Made by a program: the position numbers and the translations under genes. The notes beneath the pieces were generated by a model. The model had not been told where the DNA came from. It did not search any database and was given only the letters and a program-made list of their open reading frames with translations. Below are positions 9,182 through 15,271 of a DNA stretch of 19,935 nucleotides, piece by piece; positions within the stretch are counted from its first letter, which is position 1; every line of letters starts with the position of its first letter. This DNA comes from Verrucomicrobiaceae bacterium. GTDB taxonomy: Bacteria > Verrucomicrobiota > Verrucomicrobiia > Verrucomicrobiales > Verrucomicrobiaceae. The stretch is from NCBI GenBank assembly GCA_021151605.1, contig JAGKWZ010000107.1, positions 1 through 19,935 of the forward strand, written 5' to 3'.

Positions 9182-11236
9182 ATGCGCCCCATCCTTTCCG
9201 CTCTTTTGCTTCTTTCCCTCCTGCCTGCCCAGGCTCAGCTCGGCCCGAATGGTGCCACGGCATCATTTAAAGGCAGTTTGCCGCCAAAGCCTGTCGCGCC
9301 ACTCAGTGCGGATCAGGAGGCCGCTGCTGAGACTCAGTTGGCCGCGCTTCAGGCAGCCTTTGAGGCGGTGAAAAAGCATCCACGTTCGGCGGATGCAGCC
9401 ATCTTCCTCAAAGCGGTCCGCTACGCGCTCGACTTCGATGAATGGTATGACAAGAAGCCCGAGGACAACCTCAAGAAGGTGAACGTGCTGCTCGATGAAG
9501 CGAAGAAGCGCATCGCCTCGCTGAAGGACGGCAAGACGCCGTGGATGGATGGCTCCGGTCAGAAGGTGCTGGGCTTTTACTCGAAGCTGGATGGATCCGC
9601 ACAGCCTTACGGCGTGGAGATTCCCGAAGGTCTGGAGATCGGCAAGAAGGCCGTGCCGATGTGGATCTGGCTCCATGGCCGTGGCGATACCGCCACCGAT
9701 CTGCATTTCGTTTACAGTCGCCTCATGGCGAAAAAGCCGGGGCAGTTCCAGCCTGCGGGCAGCATCGTAATTCATCCCTTTGGCCGTTACTGCAATGGCT
9801 GGAAGTCTGCCGGTGAGGTGGATGTCTTTGAGTCGCGCGATGACGCCATCGCTCGGTTCAAAGTGGACACGAACCGCGTCGTCATCGCCGGTTTCAGCAT
9901 GGGCGGGGCAGGGGCCTGGCATCTCGGCGCGCATTATCCAGACCAGTGGGCCTGCGTGCATACCGGGGCCGGTTTTGCCGATGTGAAGCGCTACCAAAAG
10001 CTGACGCCGGACAAGTATCCCGTGGCCTATGAGCAGACGATGTGGGGCCTCTATGATGTGCCCGACTACGCGCGGAACTTCCTCAACGTCCCGCTCATCA
10101 GCTACAGCGGTGAACTGGATGCGCAGCGCGACAGCGCCGAATACATGATGGAAGTGCTAGGCAAAGAAGGCCTGAAAGTGCCGCATCTCATCGGCCCTGG
10201 CATGGGGCATAAGTATCATCCCGAGACGATCAAAGATGTGCAGGCGCTGATCGAAAAAGAGGTCGCCAAAGGCCGCAACAACTTCCCCGATGAAGTCCAC
10301 ATCCAGACGAAGACGGCTCTCTATGGCCGTGTGAAATGGATGAACCTGCATGGCCTGGAGCAGAGCTGGAAGGATGCCCGCCTCGACGCGAAGGTGCTTG
10401 ATGGCAAGACGCTGGAGATCAAGACCAGCAACGTCTCCCGCATTGTCCTTTATCCACCGCCGCAGGTGCGGAAGGGCGGCGACAAGCTCACACTGAAGAT
10501 CGACGGGCAGACGCTGACCCTGCAGATCGGCCCCGAGCTGACGAAGTTCGAGAACTTCCTCAGCCCCGGCCCTCGCGTGCCGAACTCCCTCTGCCGCCTC
10601 GTTAAAGAAAACGGCGAGTGGCGCGACTTCGGCAATGCCACGCCCTTCCAACACGAAGGCCCCGAAGGTGGTAAAGGCGGCGCGCATCCCGGCCCGATGG
10701 ACACGAGCTTCATGAAGCCCTTCCTAGTCGTGTTGCCGGATGGCAAATCATCCTCTGCCACCGTCGATGCTTGGGTGAATGCCGAGTCCGCTCACTTCAT
10801 CACCCGCTGGCGCGGTTTGATGCGTGGTGATGCTCGCGTGGTGAAGGCTTCCGAGATCAAAGATGTCTATGAAGCTGGGAAGACGGCGAGCCTGATCCTC
10901 TGGGGCACTCCCGAGTCAAACTCCTGCATCAAGGCCCTGCTCAGCAGCCTGCCAGTGCAGTGGGATGCGAAGAAGGGCAGCATCCAGGGCAAAGACGGCT
11001 TTGACGCGAATACTCATGTGCCCGCTTTGACCTACCCGGCGCTGAAATCGCCCGGCTTTGAAGTGGTGATCAACTCCGGCCTCACCTTCCGCGAGGCGCA
11101 TGACAAGACGAACTCTCTGCAAAACCCGAAGCTGCCGGATTGGGCCATCCTGGACATCACCCAGCCACCGACGGCTGAAAGCGCGGGCAAAGTCGTGGCG
11201 GCGGACTTCTTTGATGATCGCTGGCAGGTGAAGTAA
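9182..11236 (+). CDS. Secreted alpha/beta-hydrolase, prolyl-oligopeptidase/esterase-like
   Basis: 684 residues. The start gives a clean signal peptide, MRPILSALLLLSLLPAQAQ, so the product is exported. A nucleophile elbow G237-F-S239-M-G241 is followed by a plausible acid D313 (SGELDAQ) and base H343 (GMGHKYHPE), giving a Ser-Asp-His triad in the expected order. The oxyanion-region motif WLHGRG lies ahead of the elbow. After about residue 370 comes a C-terminal region of about 310 residues without catalytic motifs that I recognise (VDAWVNAESAHFITRWRG, then LILWGTPESN). The layout resembles prolyl-oligopeptidase-family proteins of Verrucomicrobia and Planctomycetes that may be carbohydrate esterases or peptidases; the substrate cannot be told from sequence. 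The 81-bp gap from the previous gene has no terminator that I can see. Confidence 0.85.
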   Translation: MRPILSALLLLSLLPAQAQLGPNGATASFKGSLPPKPVAPLSADQEAAAETQLAALQAAFEAVKKHPRSADAAIFLKAVRYALDFDEWYDKKPEDNLKKVNVLLDEAKKRIASLKDGKTPWMDGSGQKVLGFYSKLDGSAQPYGVEIPEGLEIGKKAVPMWIWLHGRGDTATDLHFVYSRLMAKKPGQFQPAGSIVIHPFGRYCNGWKSAGEVDVFESRDDAIARFKVDTNRVVIAGFSMGGAGAWHLGAHYPDQWACVHTGAGFADVKRYQKLTPDKYPVAYEQTMWGLYDVPDYARNFLNVPLISYSGELDAQRDSAEYMMEVLGKEGLKVPHLIGPGMGHKYHPETIKDVQALIEKEVAKGRNNFPDEVHIQTKTALYGRVKWMNLHGLEQSWKDARLDAKVLDGKTLEIKTSNVSRIVLYPPPQVRKGGDKLTLKIDGQTLTLQIGPELTKFENFLSPGPRVPNSLCRLVKENGEWRDFGNATPFQHEGPEGGKGGAHPGPMDTSFMKPFLVVLPDGKSSSATVDAWVNAESAHFITRWRGLMRGDARVVKASEIKDVYEAGKTASLILWGTPESNSCIKALLSSLPVQWDAKKGSIQGKDGFDANTHVPALTYPALKSPGFEVVINSGLTFREAHDKTNSLQNPKLPDWAILDITQPPTAESAGKVVAADFFDDRWQVK

Positions 11237-11347
11237 TGCGCCTTCTCAAGGTGTCGGCGGGTGAGAACCGATGGCACCTCGCCGATGGCTGTCCCCGATT
11301 TCGAAACCGGGAGCTCCAGGGAACGAGTTGAAAACTAGTTCTACGCA
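11237..11347 (+). ncRNA. Candidate structured RNA / leader with three consecutive hairpins upstream of superoxide dismutase
   Basis: Hairpin 1: TCGGCG-GGTG (11254-11263) pairs with CACC-T-CGCCGA (11275-11285), one bulged T, 11-base loop. Hairpin 2: GGCT and CCCG (11287-11297, 3-base bulge) pair with CGGG and AGCT (11308-11315). Hairpin 3: GAACGAGTT (11321-11329) pairs with AACTAGTTC (11333-11341), one G/A mismatch, GAA loop. TGCG (11237-11240) could close the set with CGCA (11344-11347). None is followed by a T-tract, so they do not look like terminators, and I do not see a tRNA or a riboswitch class that I know. The rest of the gap (11348-11435) is unstructured by eye and lacks a clear promoter. 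Function is unknown; hairpins 1 and 3 are the strongest. Confidence 0.35.
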
Positions 11348-11435
11348 GAGGTGAAACAGTCGAAAAACAACGGTTCCGCCGCTTGCCGCCCTACGTATCC
11401 CAGCTACTTAACCCACCCGAACTCCAACTTATCCC

Positions 11436-12047
11436 ATGGCACACACCCTTCCAGCCCTCCCCTACGACAAGGCAGCCCTCGAGCCGCACATCGACGCGAC
11501 CACGATGGAGATCCATCATGGCCGTCACCACAACGCCTACATCACCAATCTGAACAACGCTATCGCTGGCAATGCCGAGCTGGAAGCGCTGTCCATCGAG
11601 GACCTCTGCAAGAACATCGGCACCGTGCCAGAGGGCATCCGCGCTGCCGTCCGCAACAACGGCGGTGGTCATTTCAACCACAGCCTGTTCTGGAACATCA
11701 TGGGCCCGAACGCTGGTGGCGCTCCTTCCGGTGAACTCGGTGAGGCTATCACGGCCGCCTTTGGCAGCTTTGATGCCTTCAAGGAAGCTTTCGCCAAGGC
11801 AGGTGCCACCCGCTTCGGCTCCGGCTGGGCATGGCTGGTCGTCAAAGATGGCAAGCTCGCCGTCACCTCGACGCCGAACCAGGACAATCCTCTCATGGAC
11901 GCCAGCGGCACGCCGATCCTCGGCTGCGATGTCTGGGAGCACGCCTACTACCTGAAGTATCAGAACAAGCGCCCTGACTACATCGCCGCTTGGTGGAATG
12001 TGGTGAACTGGTCCGCTGTTGCGGAGCTGTTCGCCAAGGCGAAGTAA
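11436..12047 (+). CDS. sodA: Superoxide dismutase, Mn type
   Basis: 203 residues, the normal length for a bacterial Fe/Mn superoxide dismutase, which converts superoxide to hydrogen peroxide and oxygen. Metal ligands are visible: H27 (MEIHHGRHH), H82 (GGGHFNHSLFW), D165 and H169 (DVWEHAYY). The active-site glutamine is Q149 in TPNQDNPLM, with glycine at the NNGGG position; this is the Mn-type arrangement, since Fe enzymes carry the glutamine in the earlier motif. No signal peptide, so cytoplasmic. The gene stands alone: a long structured leader precedes it and a strong terminator follows 23 bp after the stop. No Shine-Dalgarno sequence is apparent at the ATG, but the N-terminus HTLPALPYDKAALEPHID matches the family from residue 3. 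Metal use in vivo (Mn or cambialistic) cannot be settled from sequence. Confidence 0.96.
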   Translation: MAHTLPALPYDKAALEPHIDATTMEIHHGRHHNAYITNLNNAIAGNAELEALSIEDLCKNIGTVPEGIRAAVRNNGGGHFNHSLFWNIMGPNAGGAPSGELGEAITAAFGSFDAFKEAFAKAGATRFGSGWAWLVVKDGKLAVTSTPNQDNPLMDASGTPILGCDVWEHAYYLKYQNKRPDYIAAWWNVVNWSAVAELFAKAK

Positions 12048-12070
12048 TCCCTGCCAGATCCAGCATTCAG

Positions 12071-12103
12071 CCTCCAGGTTCCTCGTGAGCCTGGAGGTTT
12101 TTT
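12071..12103 (+). terminator. Intrinsic terminator of sodA
   Basis: CCTCCAGG (12071-12078) and CCTGGAGG (12090-12097) form a perfect 8-bp stem with an 11-base loop, followed by six T (12098-12103). It lies in the 79-bp gap between convergent sodA and dnaG. On the minus strand the same stem lies past the dnaG stop, but the bases after it are not T-rich, so it should end dnaG transcripts less well. Confidence 0.93.
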
Positions 12104-12126
12104 GTTTCAAAGGCGGCCAGGCAATC

Positions 12127-13953
12127 TCAGGACTGCGGCTTCATGAAGCTCTTCTGCGCCGCGCCGATCTCCTGATGCAGGGCCACAATTTCGCGCTGAA
12201 GTTCCGCCGTGTGTTCGGCATCCAGGCCGGGCTGCTTGAGCTGAGTTTGCAGGCGCTGCTTCATCATGAGCAGGCGGGTGAGCTCCAGGGCGCGGAGTTC
12301 GTGCTCAGCCTCCGCCATGCCGCCGGTGGCGCGGGCCTCGTGCATGAGCTGGTTCAAAGCAGCTTCTTCATCGGGCTCGAGCGTGGTGAGGAAGACGGTG
12401 ACTGCGACGGTGTCCACAGGATCGAAGGTGCCGCGCCAGATGAGCGCGAGAAGTTCGGTGCCGGGCACGTCGCGGAGGACGTCGTCATGCTGTTGTTGGC
12501 GGAGCCAGTCGAGCACCTGGGCATCGGCGAGCGCGAGACGGGTGAGGAGGATGGCGTTCTTGTCCTGGCTGGCGAGGAGCTGCTTGCCGGGGCTCTCGCC
12601 AGGCGTGGGAGCTTTGGCGTTGTCGCGCGGGTTGCGAGTCGTGGGCTGCTTCGCTGCACGAGCGACGAGCTGCCGCATGGTGTCCTCAGGGATGGAGAGA
12701 CGCACGGCGGCGCGCTGGATGGCAGTCTCGCGTGCCACGGGACTTTCCAGAAGGTGGATGTTTCCCGCCATCTCTCCAGCGAAGCGCACTCGCTCGCGCA
12801 TCTCGCCCATGTCACGGCGACTGGCGGCGGCATCGACCTGATAATCGAGGAACTCCTGCGCACTTTGAAGCAGCGCTTTGAATGCCTCGGGACCTTGTTT
12901 GCGGATGAGCGAGTCGGGGTCTTCCCCTGCCGGAAGCGTGGCCACTTTGATGATAAGCCCGGTGGGCGCGAGGATCTGGAAGGCGCGCTCGGCTGCCTTG
13001 AAGCCCGCATTGTCCGAGTCGTAGCAGAGCACGATCTCGTCCGCCTGACGCTTCAGCGTTTTGGCATGAACCTCGGTGAAGGCGGTGCCCTGTCCGGCGA
13101 CGGCATTCGTGAAACCCGCCTCGTGGAGCATGAGGGTATCGATCTGGCCTTCGCAGACGATGGCTTGCCCAGCTTTTGAAATGTGCCTCTTCGCGCGGTC
13201 GAAGCCGAAGAGTACCTTGCTCTTGCTGAAGATGGGCGTCTCGGGCGAGTTCAGATACTTCGCCATCTTCGGGTTTGCCTCCAGCAGGCGCCCGCTAAAG
13301 GCGATGACTTCGCCGTTGTCATTGCAGATGGGAAACATCAGGCGATCTCGGAAGCGCGGGAAGGCATCGCCGCGCTCTTCGCTGTAGATGAGGATGCCGG
13401 CGTCGATGAGGGCTTGTTTGCCGAACTTCTGCTCCGTGGCCCACTGGCGGAGGAGCTGCCCATTGGAGGGCGCGTAGCCGAGCTTCCAGTTCTTCGCGAC
13501 GGTGGAGTTGATGCCCCGGCCTTTCAGATACTCGCGTGCGCTCTCGGCGAGCGGGCTTTTCATCAGAAGCTGGTGATACCACAGGGCGATCTCCTGATGC
13601 ACTCGAATCAGCAGTGTGCGGTGCTTGGCCTCCTTCTCGGCGTTCTCGTCCCAGACCTGCTCCTCGATGCGGATGTTCGCCGCATCGGCCAGACGCTTCA
13701 CGGCTTCCATGAAAGTGAGCCCGTCATGCTCCATGACGAAGCGGAAGGCATTCCCGCCGACGCCGCAGCCGAAGCAGTGATAGGAGTTCGTCGAGGGCCG
13801 CACATTGAAGGAGGGCGACTTTTCATTGTGGAAAGGGCACAGCCCCTGCCAGTTTGACCCTGCGCGCCGCAGCTTCACCGAACGGCCGATCAGCTCCACG
13901 ATGTCCGTGGAGGCAAGGATCTGCTGGAGGGTTTCTTCGGGGACGCGGGCCAT
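12127..13953 (-). CDS. dnaG: DNA primase DnaG
   Basis: Makes the RNA primers for chromosome replication. From the preferred ATG at 13953 the protein has 608 residues, close to the usual 580-650. N-terminal CHC2 zinc ribbon: C39-P-F-H42 and C59-F-G-C62. Toprim catalytic core: E268-G-Q-I-D272 and the metal-binding D312-S-D314-N-A-G. The C-terminal third is helical and diverged, as is usual for the helicase-binding domain. The frame is open upstream to an ATG at 14079 (42 extra residues) with another ATG at 14001. I chose 13953 because MARVPEETLQQIL matches the conserved DnaG N-terminus and the 14079 start would overlap plsY. No Shine-Dalgarno sequence is seen at 13953. It is divergent from plsY and convergent with sodA. 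I see no rpoD or rpsU beside it, unlike the classical macromolecular-synthesis operon. Confidence 0.97.
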   Translation of the reverse strand: MARVPEETLQQILASTDIVELIGRSVKLRRAGSNWQGLCPFHNEKSPSFNVRPSTNSYHCFGCGVGGNAFRFVMEHDGLTFMEAVKRLADAANIRIEEQVWDENAEKEAKHRTLLIRVHQEIALWYHQLLMKSPLAESAREYLKGRGINSTVAKNWKLGYAPSNGQLLRQWATEQKFGKQALIDAGILIYSEERGDAFPRFRDRLMFPICNDNGEVIAFSGRLLEANPKMAKYLNSPETPIFSKSKVLFGFDRAKRHISKAGQAIVCEGQIDTLMLHEAGFTNAVAGQGTAFTEVHAKTLKRQADEIVLCYDSDNAGFKAAERAFQILAPTGLIIKVATLPAGEDPDSLIRKQGPEAFKALLQSAQEFLDYQVDAAASRRDMGEMRERVRFAGEMAGNIHLLESPVARETAIQRAAVRLSIPEDTMRQLVARAAKQPTTRNPRDNAKAPTPGESPGKQLLASQDKNAILLTRLALADAQVLDWLRQQQHDDVLRDVPGTELLALIWRGTFDPVDTVAVTVFLTTLEPDEEAALNQLMHEARATGGMAEAEHELRALELTRLLMMKQRLQTQLKQPGLDAEHTAELQREIVALHQEIGAAQKSFMKPQS

Positions 13954-14077
13954 GGTTTCGGACGGAACGAGAGAGCCGTGGATGGGCGGGAACTCAAGCA
14001 TGGAGTTCAGCGGGGCAGGGGAGTTGACGGTGATTTCCTGTTGGCGCAGACCGATGCCCCCGGCTACAAAGCCAGCC
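13954..14077. promoter_or_regulatory. Divergent dnaG/plsY intergenic region, no clear promoter
   Basis: The 124 bp between the chosen dnaG start and the plsY start should hold promoters for both directions. A TTGACG at 14024-14029 (plus strand) could be a -35 element, but no good -10 lies 16-18 bp downstream. The region is also open in the dnaG frame, so an N-terminally longer primase cannot be fully excluded. Confidence 0.3.
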
Positions 14078-14725
14078 ATGACACCCTTTCAGGCGATCCT
14101 TCTCTGCGCACTCGGCGGCTACGTGAGCGGCGCGACGCCCTTTGGCTACATCGCAGGCAAGCTCACGCGCGGCATCGACATCCGCCAGCACGGCAGCGGC
14201 AACATCGGCGCGACGAACGCCATCCGCGTGCTCGGCAAGCCCATCGGCATCCCTGTTTTCATCCTGGATTTCCTCAAAGGTTGGCTGCCCATCTGGCTGG
14301 CAAAAGCCTGGCTCGTGACGATCCCTGGAGCAGAAAATTTGCTCTCCACGGGCGCAGTCGTGACGGGGCTCGCCGCAGTGCTCGGGCACATGTTCACCTT
14401 TTGGCTCAGTTTCAAAGGTGGCAAAGGTGTGGCCACCACCGGCGGCGTGCTGCTCGGCATCGCCCCCATCGCCATGATCGGTGGTCTGGCGGTGTGGCTG
14501 CTTTTCTTCTTCACCACGCGTTACGTCTCGCTGGCCTCCATGATGTCAGGCGTCGGTGTCGCCGCCACGATGCTGATTCAGATGGGCCGCTCGGGACAGT
14601 GGGATCCAGTGATGCTTGGCTTTGGCGTGCTCGTGATGCTGCTCGTCATCGTCCGTCATAAGGCGAACATCGGGCGCATCATCGCCGGGACGGAACCGAA
14701 GGCGGGGCAAAAAAAAGCAGGTTGA
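14078..14725 (+). CDS. plsY: Acyl-phosphate:glycerol-3-phosphate acyltransferase PlsY
   Basis: 215 residues. An inner-membrane enzyme that transfers an acyl group from acyl-phosphate to glycerol-3-phosphate to make lysophosphatidic acid, the first step of phospholipid synthesis. The three PlsY motifs are present: SGNIGATN near residue 36, FKGGKG near 110, and RHKANIGRIIAGTE near the C-terminus. Hydrophobic segments at about 3-22, 50-70, 83-107, 120-150 and 180-200 fit the multi-pass fold. The ATG at 14078 gives MTPFQAILL, a standard N-terminus; the frame is open far upstream, antisense to dnaG, but that part has no plausible coding content. The partner plsX is not in the window. No Shine-Dalgarno sequence or terminator is evident. 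Confidence 0.95.
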   Translation: MTPFQAILLCALGGYVSGATPFGYIAGKLTRGIDIRQHGSGNIGATNAIRVLGKPIGIPVFILDFLKGWLPIWLAKAWLVTIPGAENLLSTGAVVTGLAAVLGHMFTFWLSFKGGKGVATTGGVLLGIAPIAMIGGLAVWLLFFFTTRYVSLASMMSGVGVAATMLIQMGRSGQWDPVMLGFGVLVMLLVIVRHKANIGRIIAGTEPKAGQKKAG

Positions 14726-14737
14726 GAAAAAACATCC

Positions 14738-14766
14738 TTGCCAGCTTTGGATTACGCATGTAATCC
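14738..14766 (+). promoter_or_regulatory. Possible blaI promoter overlapped by operator
   Basis: TTGCCA (14738-14743) and TAATCC (14761-14766) are spaced by 17 bp and could serve as -35 and -10 elements. The -10 match is only fair. If real, the -10 lies in the right arm of the first dyad and the second dyad covers the start of transcription, a layout that would let a bound repressor block initiation. Confidence 0.35.
14749..14766. promoter_or_regulatory. Operator dyad 1 of the blaI-blaR operon
   Basis: GGATTAC-GCAT-GTAATCC is a perfect inverted repeat with 7-bp arms and a self-complementary-like centre. Its GATnACnnnnGTnATC core recurs in the next dyad. The ACnnnnGT core resembles the TACAnnTGTA operators known for BlaI/MecI repressors. 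It lies 26 bp before the blaI start, so autorepression is likely; this is inferred. Confidence 0.75.
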
Positions 14767-14788
14767 GTGGATCACACTTGTAATCCAC
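14767..14788. promoter_or_regulatory. Operator dyad 2 of the blaI-blaR operon
   Basis: GTGGAT (14767-14772) and ATCCAC (14783-14788) are perfect inverted arms around an ACAnnTGT centre (ACACTTGT). The dyad abuts dyad 1 with a centre-to-centre distance of 20 bp, about two helical turns, which would put two repressor dimers on the same DNA face. It ends 4 bp before the blaI ATG, leaving no room for a Shine-Dalgarno sequence. Confidence 0.72.
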
Positions 14789-14792
14789 GACC

Positions 14793-15197
14793 ATGCCCGA
14801 AGACGAAGACATCGCCCCCACGCCCCGCATTTCCGACGCCGAATGGACTGTCATGAACGTCCTCTGGCAGCGCGGCACCAGCACGCTGAGCGAGGTCGTG
14901 AAGGAACTCGAAGGCCGTCTCTCCTGGAAGCCCCGCACCGTCCAATCCCTCATCCGCCGCCTCACGGACAAAGGCGCGCTCGCCGTGGAAGCCGTGGGCC
15001 GCGAGTTCCGCTACACGCCTGCTGTCGCCCAGGATCAGTGCCAGCATGAGGAAAGCGTCAGTTTCCTCGACCGAGTCTTCGCTGGACGCCTCACCCCCTT
15101 CGTCGCCGGGATGATGGAGCGTGAAGAAGTCTCGAAAGACGACCTCGCTGCCCTTCGTGAGATGCTGAATCAGGCCGAACAAAAATTCAAGAAGTAG
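14793..15197 (+). CDS. blaI: BlaI/MecI/CopY-family transcriptional repressor
   Basis: 134 residues, about the usual length. Residues 12-80 form the winged helix-turn-helix typical of BlaI/MecI: ISDAEWTVMNVLWQRG, then the recognition-helix region LSWKPRTVQSLIRRLTDKG and a wing ending GREFRYTPAV. Residues 82-134 form a helical dimerisation tail (MEREEVSKDDLAALREML). In the family a dimer holds the operator closed until the partner M56 protease is activated and the repressor is cut. By my alignment from memory, the Asn-Phe cut site of staphylococcal BlaI is replaced here by Gly-Met near residues 106-107, so any cut must use other residues. Two adjacent dyads lie directly upstream, and the protease gene follows after 74 bp, probably in the same operon. 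The target set beyond its own promoter is unknown. Confidence 0.93.
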   Translation: MPEDEDIAPTPRISDAEWTVMNVLWQRGTSTLSEVVKELEGRLSWKPRTVQSLIRRLTDKGALAVEAVGREFRYTPAVAQDQCQHEESVSFLDRVFAGRLTPFVAGMMEREEVSKDDLAALREMLNQAEQKFKK

Positions 15198-15227
15198 CCT
15201 GTCGCCTTTTATCCTCTGATCATTTTC

Positions 15228-15259
15228 CAATTTTCAGTTCTCAGTTCTCAATTTTCAGT
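15228..15259 (+). repeat. Short T/C-rich repeat cluster in the blaI-blaR gap
   Basis: CAATTTTCAGT occurs at 15228-15238 and again at 15249-15259, with CAGTTCT in tandem at 15235-15241 and 15242-15248 between them. The cluster sits just upstream of the blaR start at 15272. It does not form a hairpin; role unknown. Confidence 0.7.
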
Positions 15260-15271
15260 CCCCAAGCAGCC

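Noticed and set aside
11254..11315. Intrinsic terminator of the hydrolase gene, or a tRNA
   Set aside because: The hairpins have no following T-tract, and no acceptor stem, anticodon arm or CCA arrangement fits a tRNA.
11436..12047. Fe-type superoxide dismutase
   Set aside because: The glutamine lies in the late TPNQDNP motif and the earlier motif is NNGGG, which is the Mn-type pattern.
12019..13179. Plus-strand open frame of 386 codons opposite dnaG
   Set aside because: It lies antisense to a gene with clear primase motifs and its translation has no coherent domain; high GC produces such shadows.
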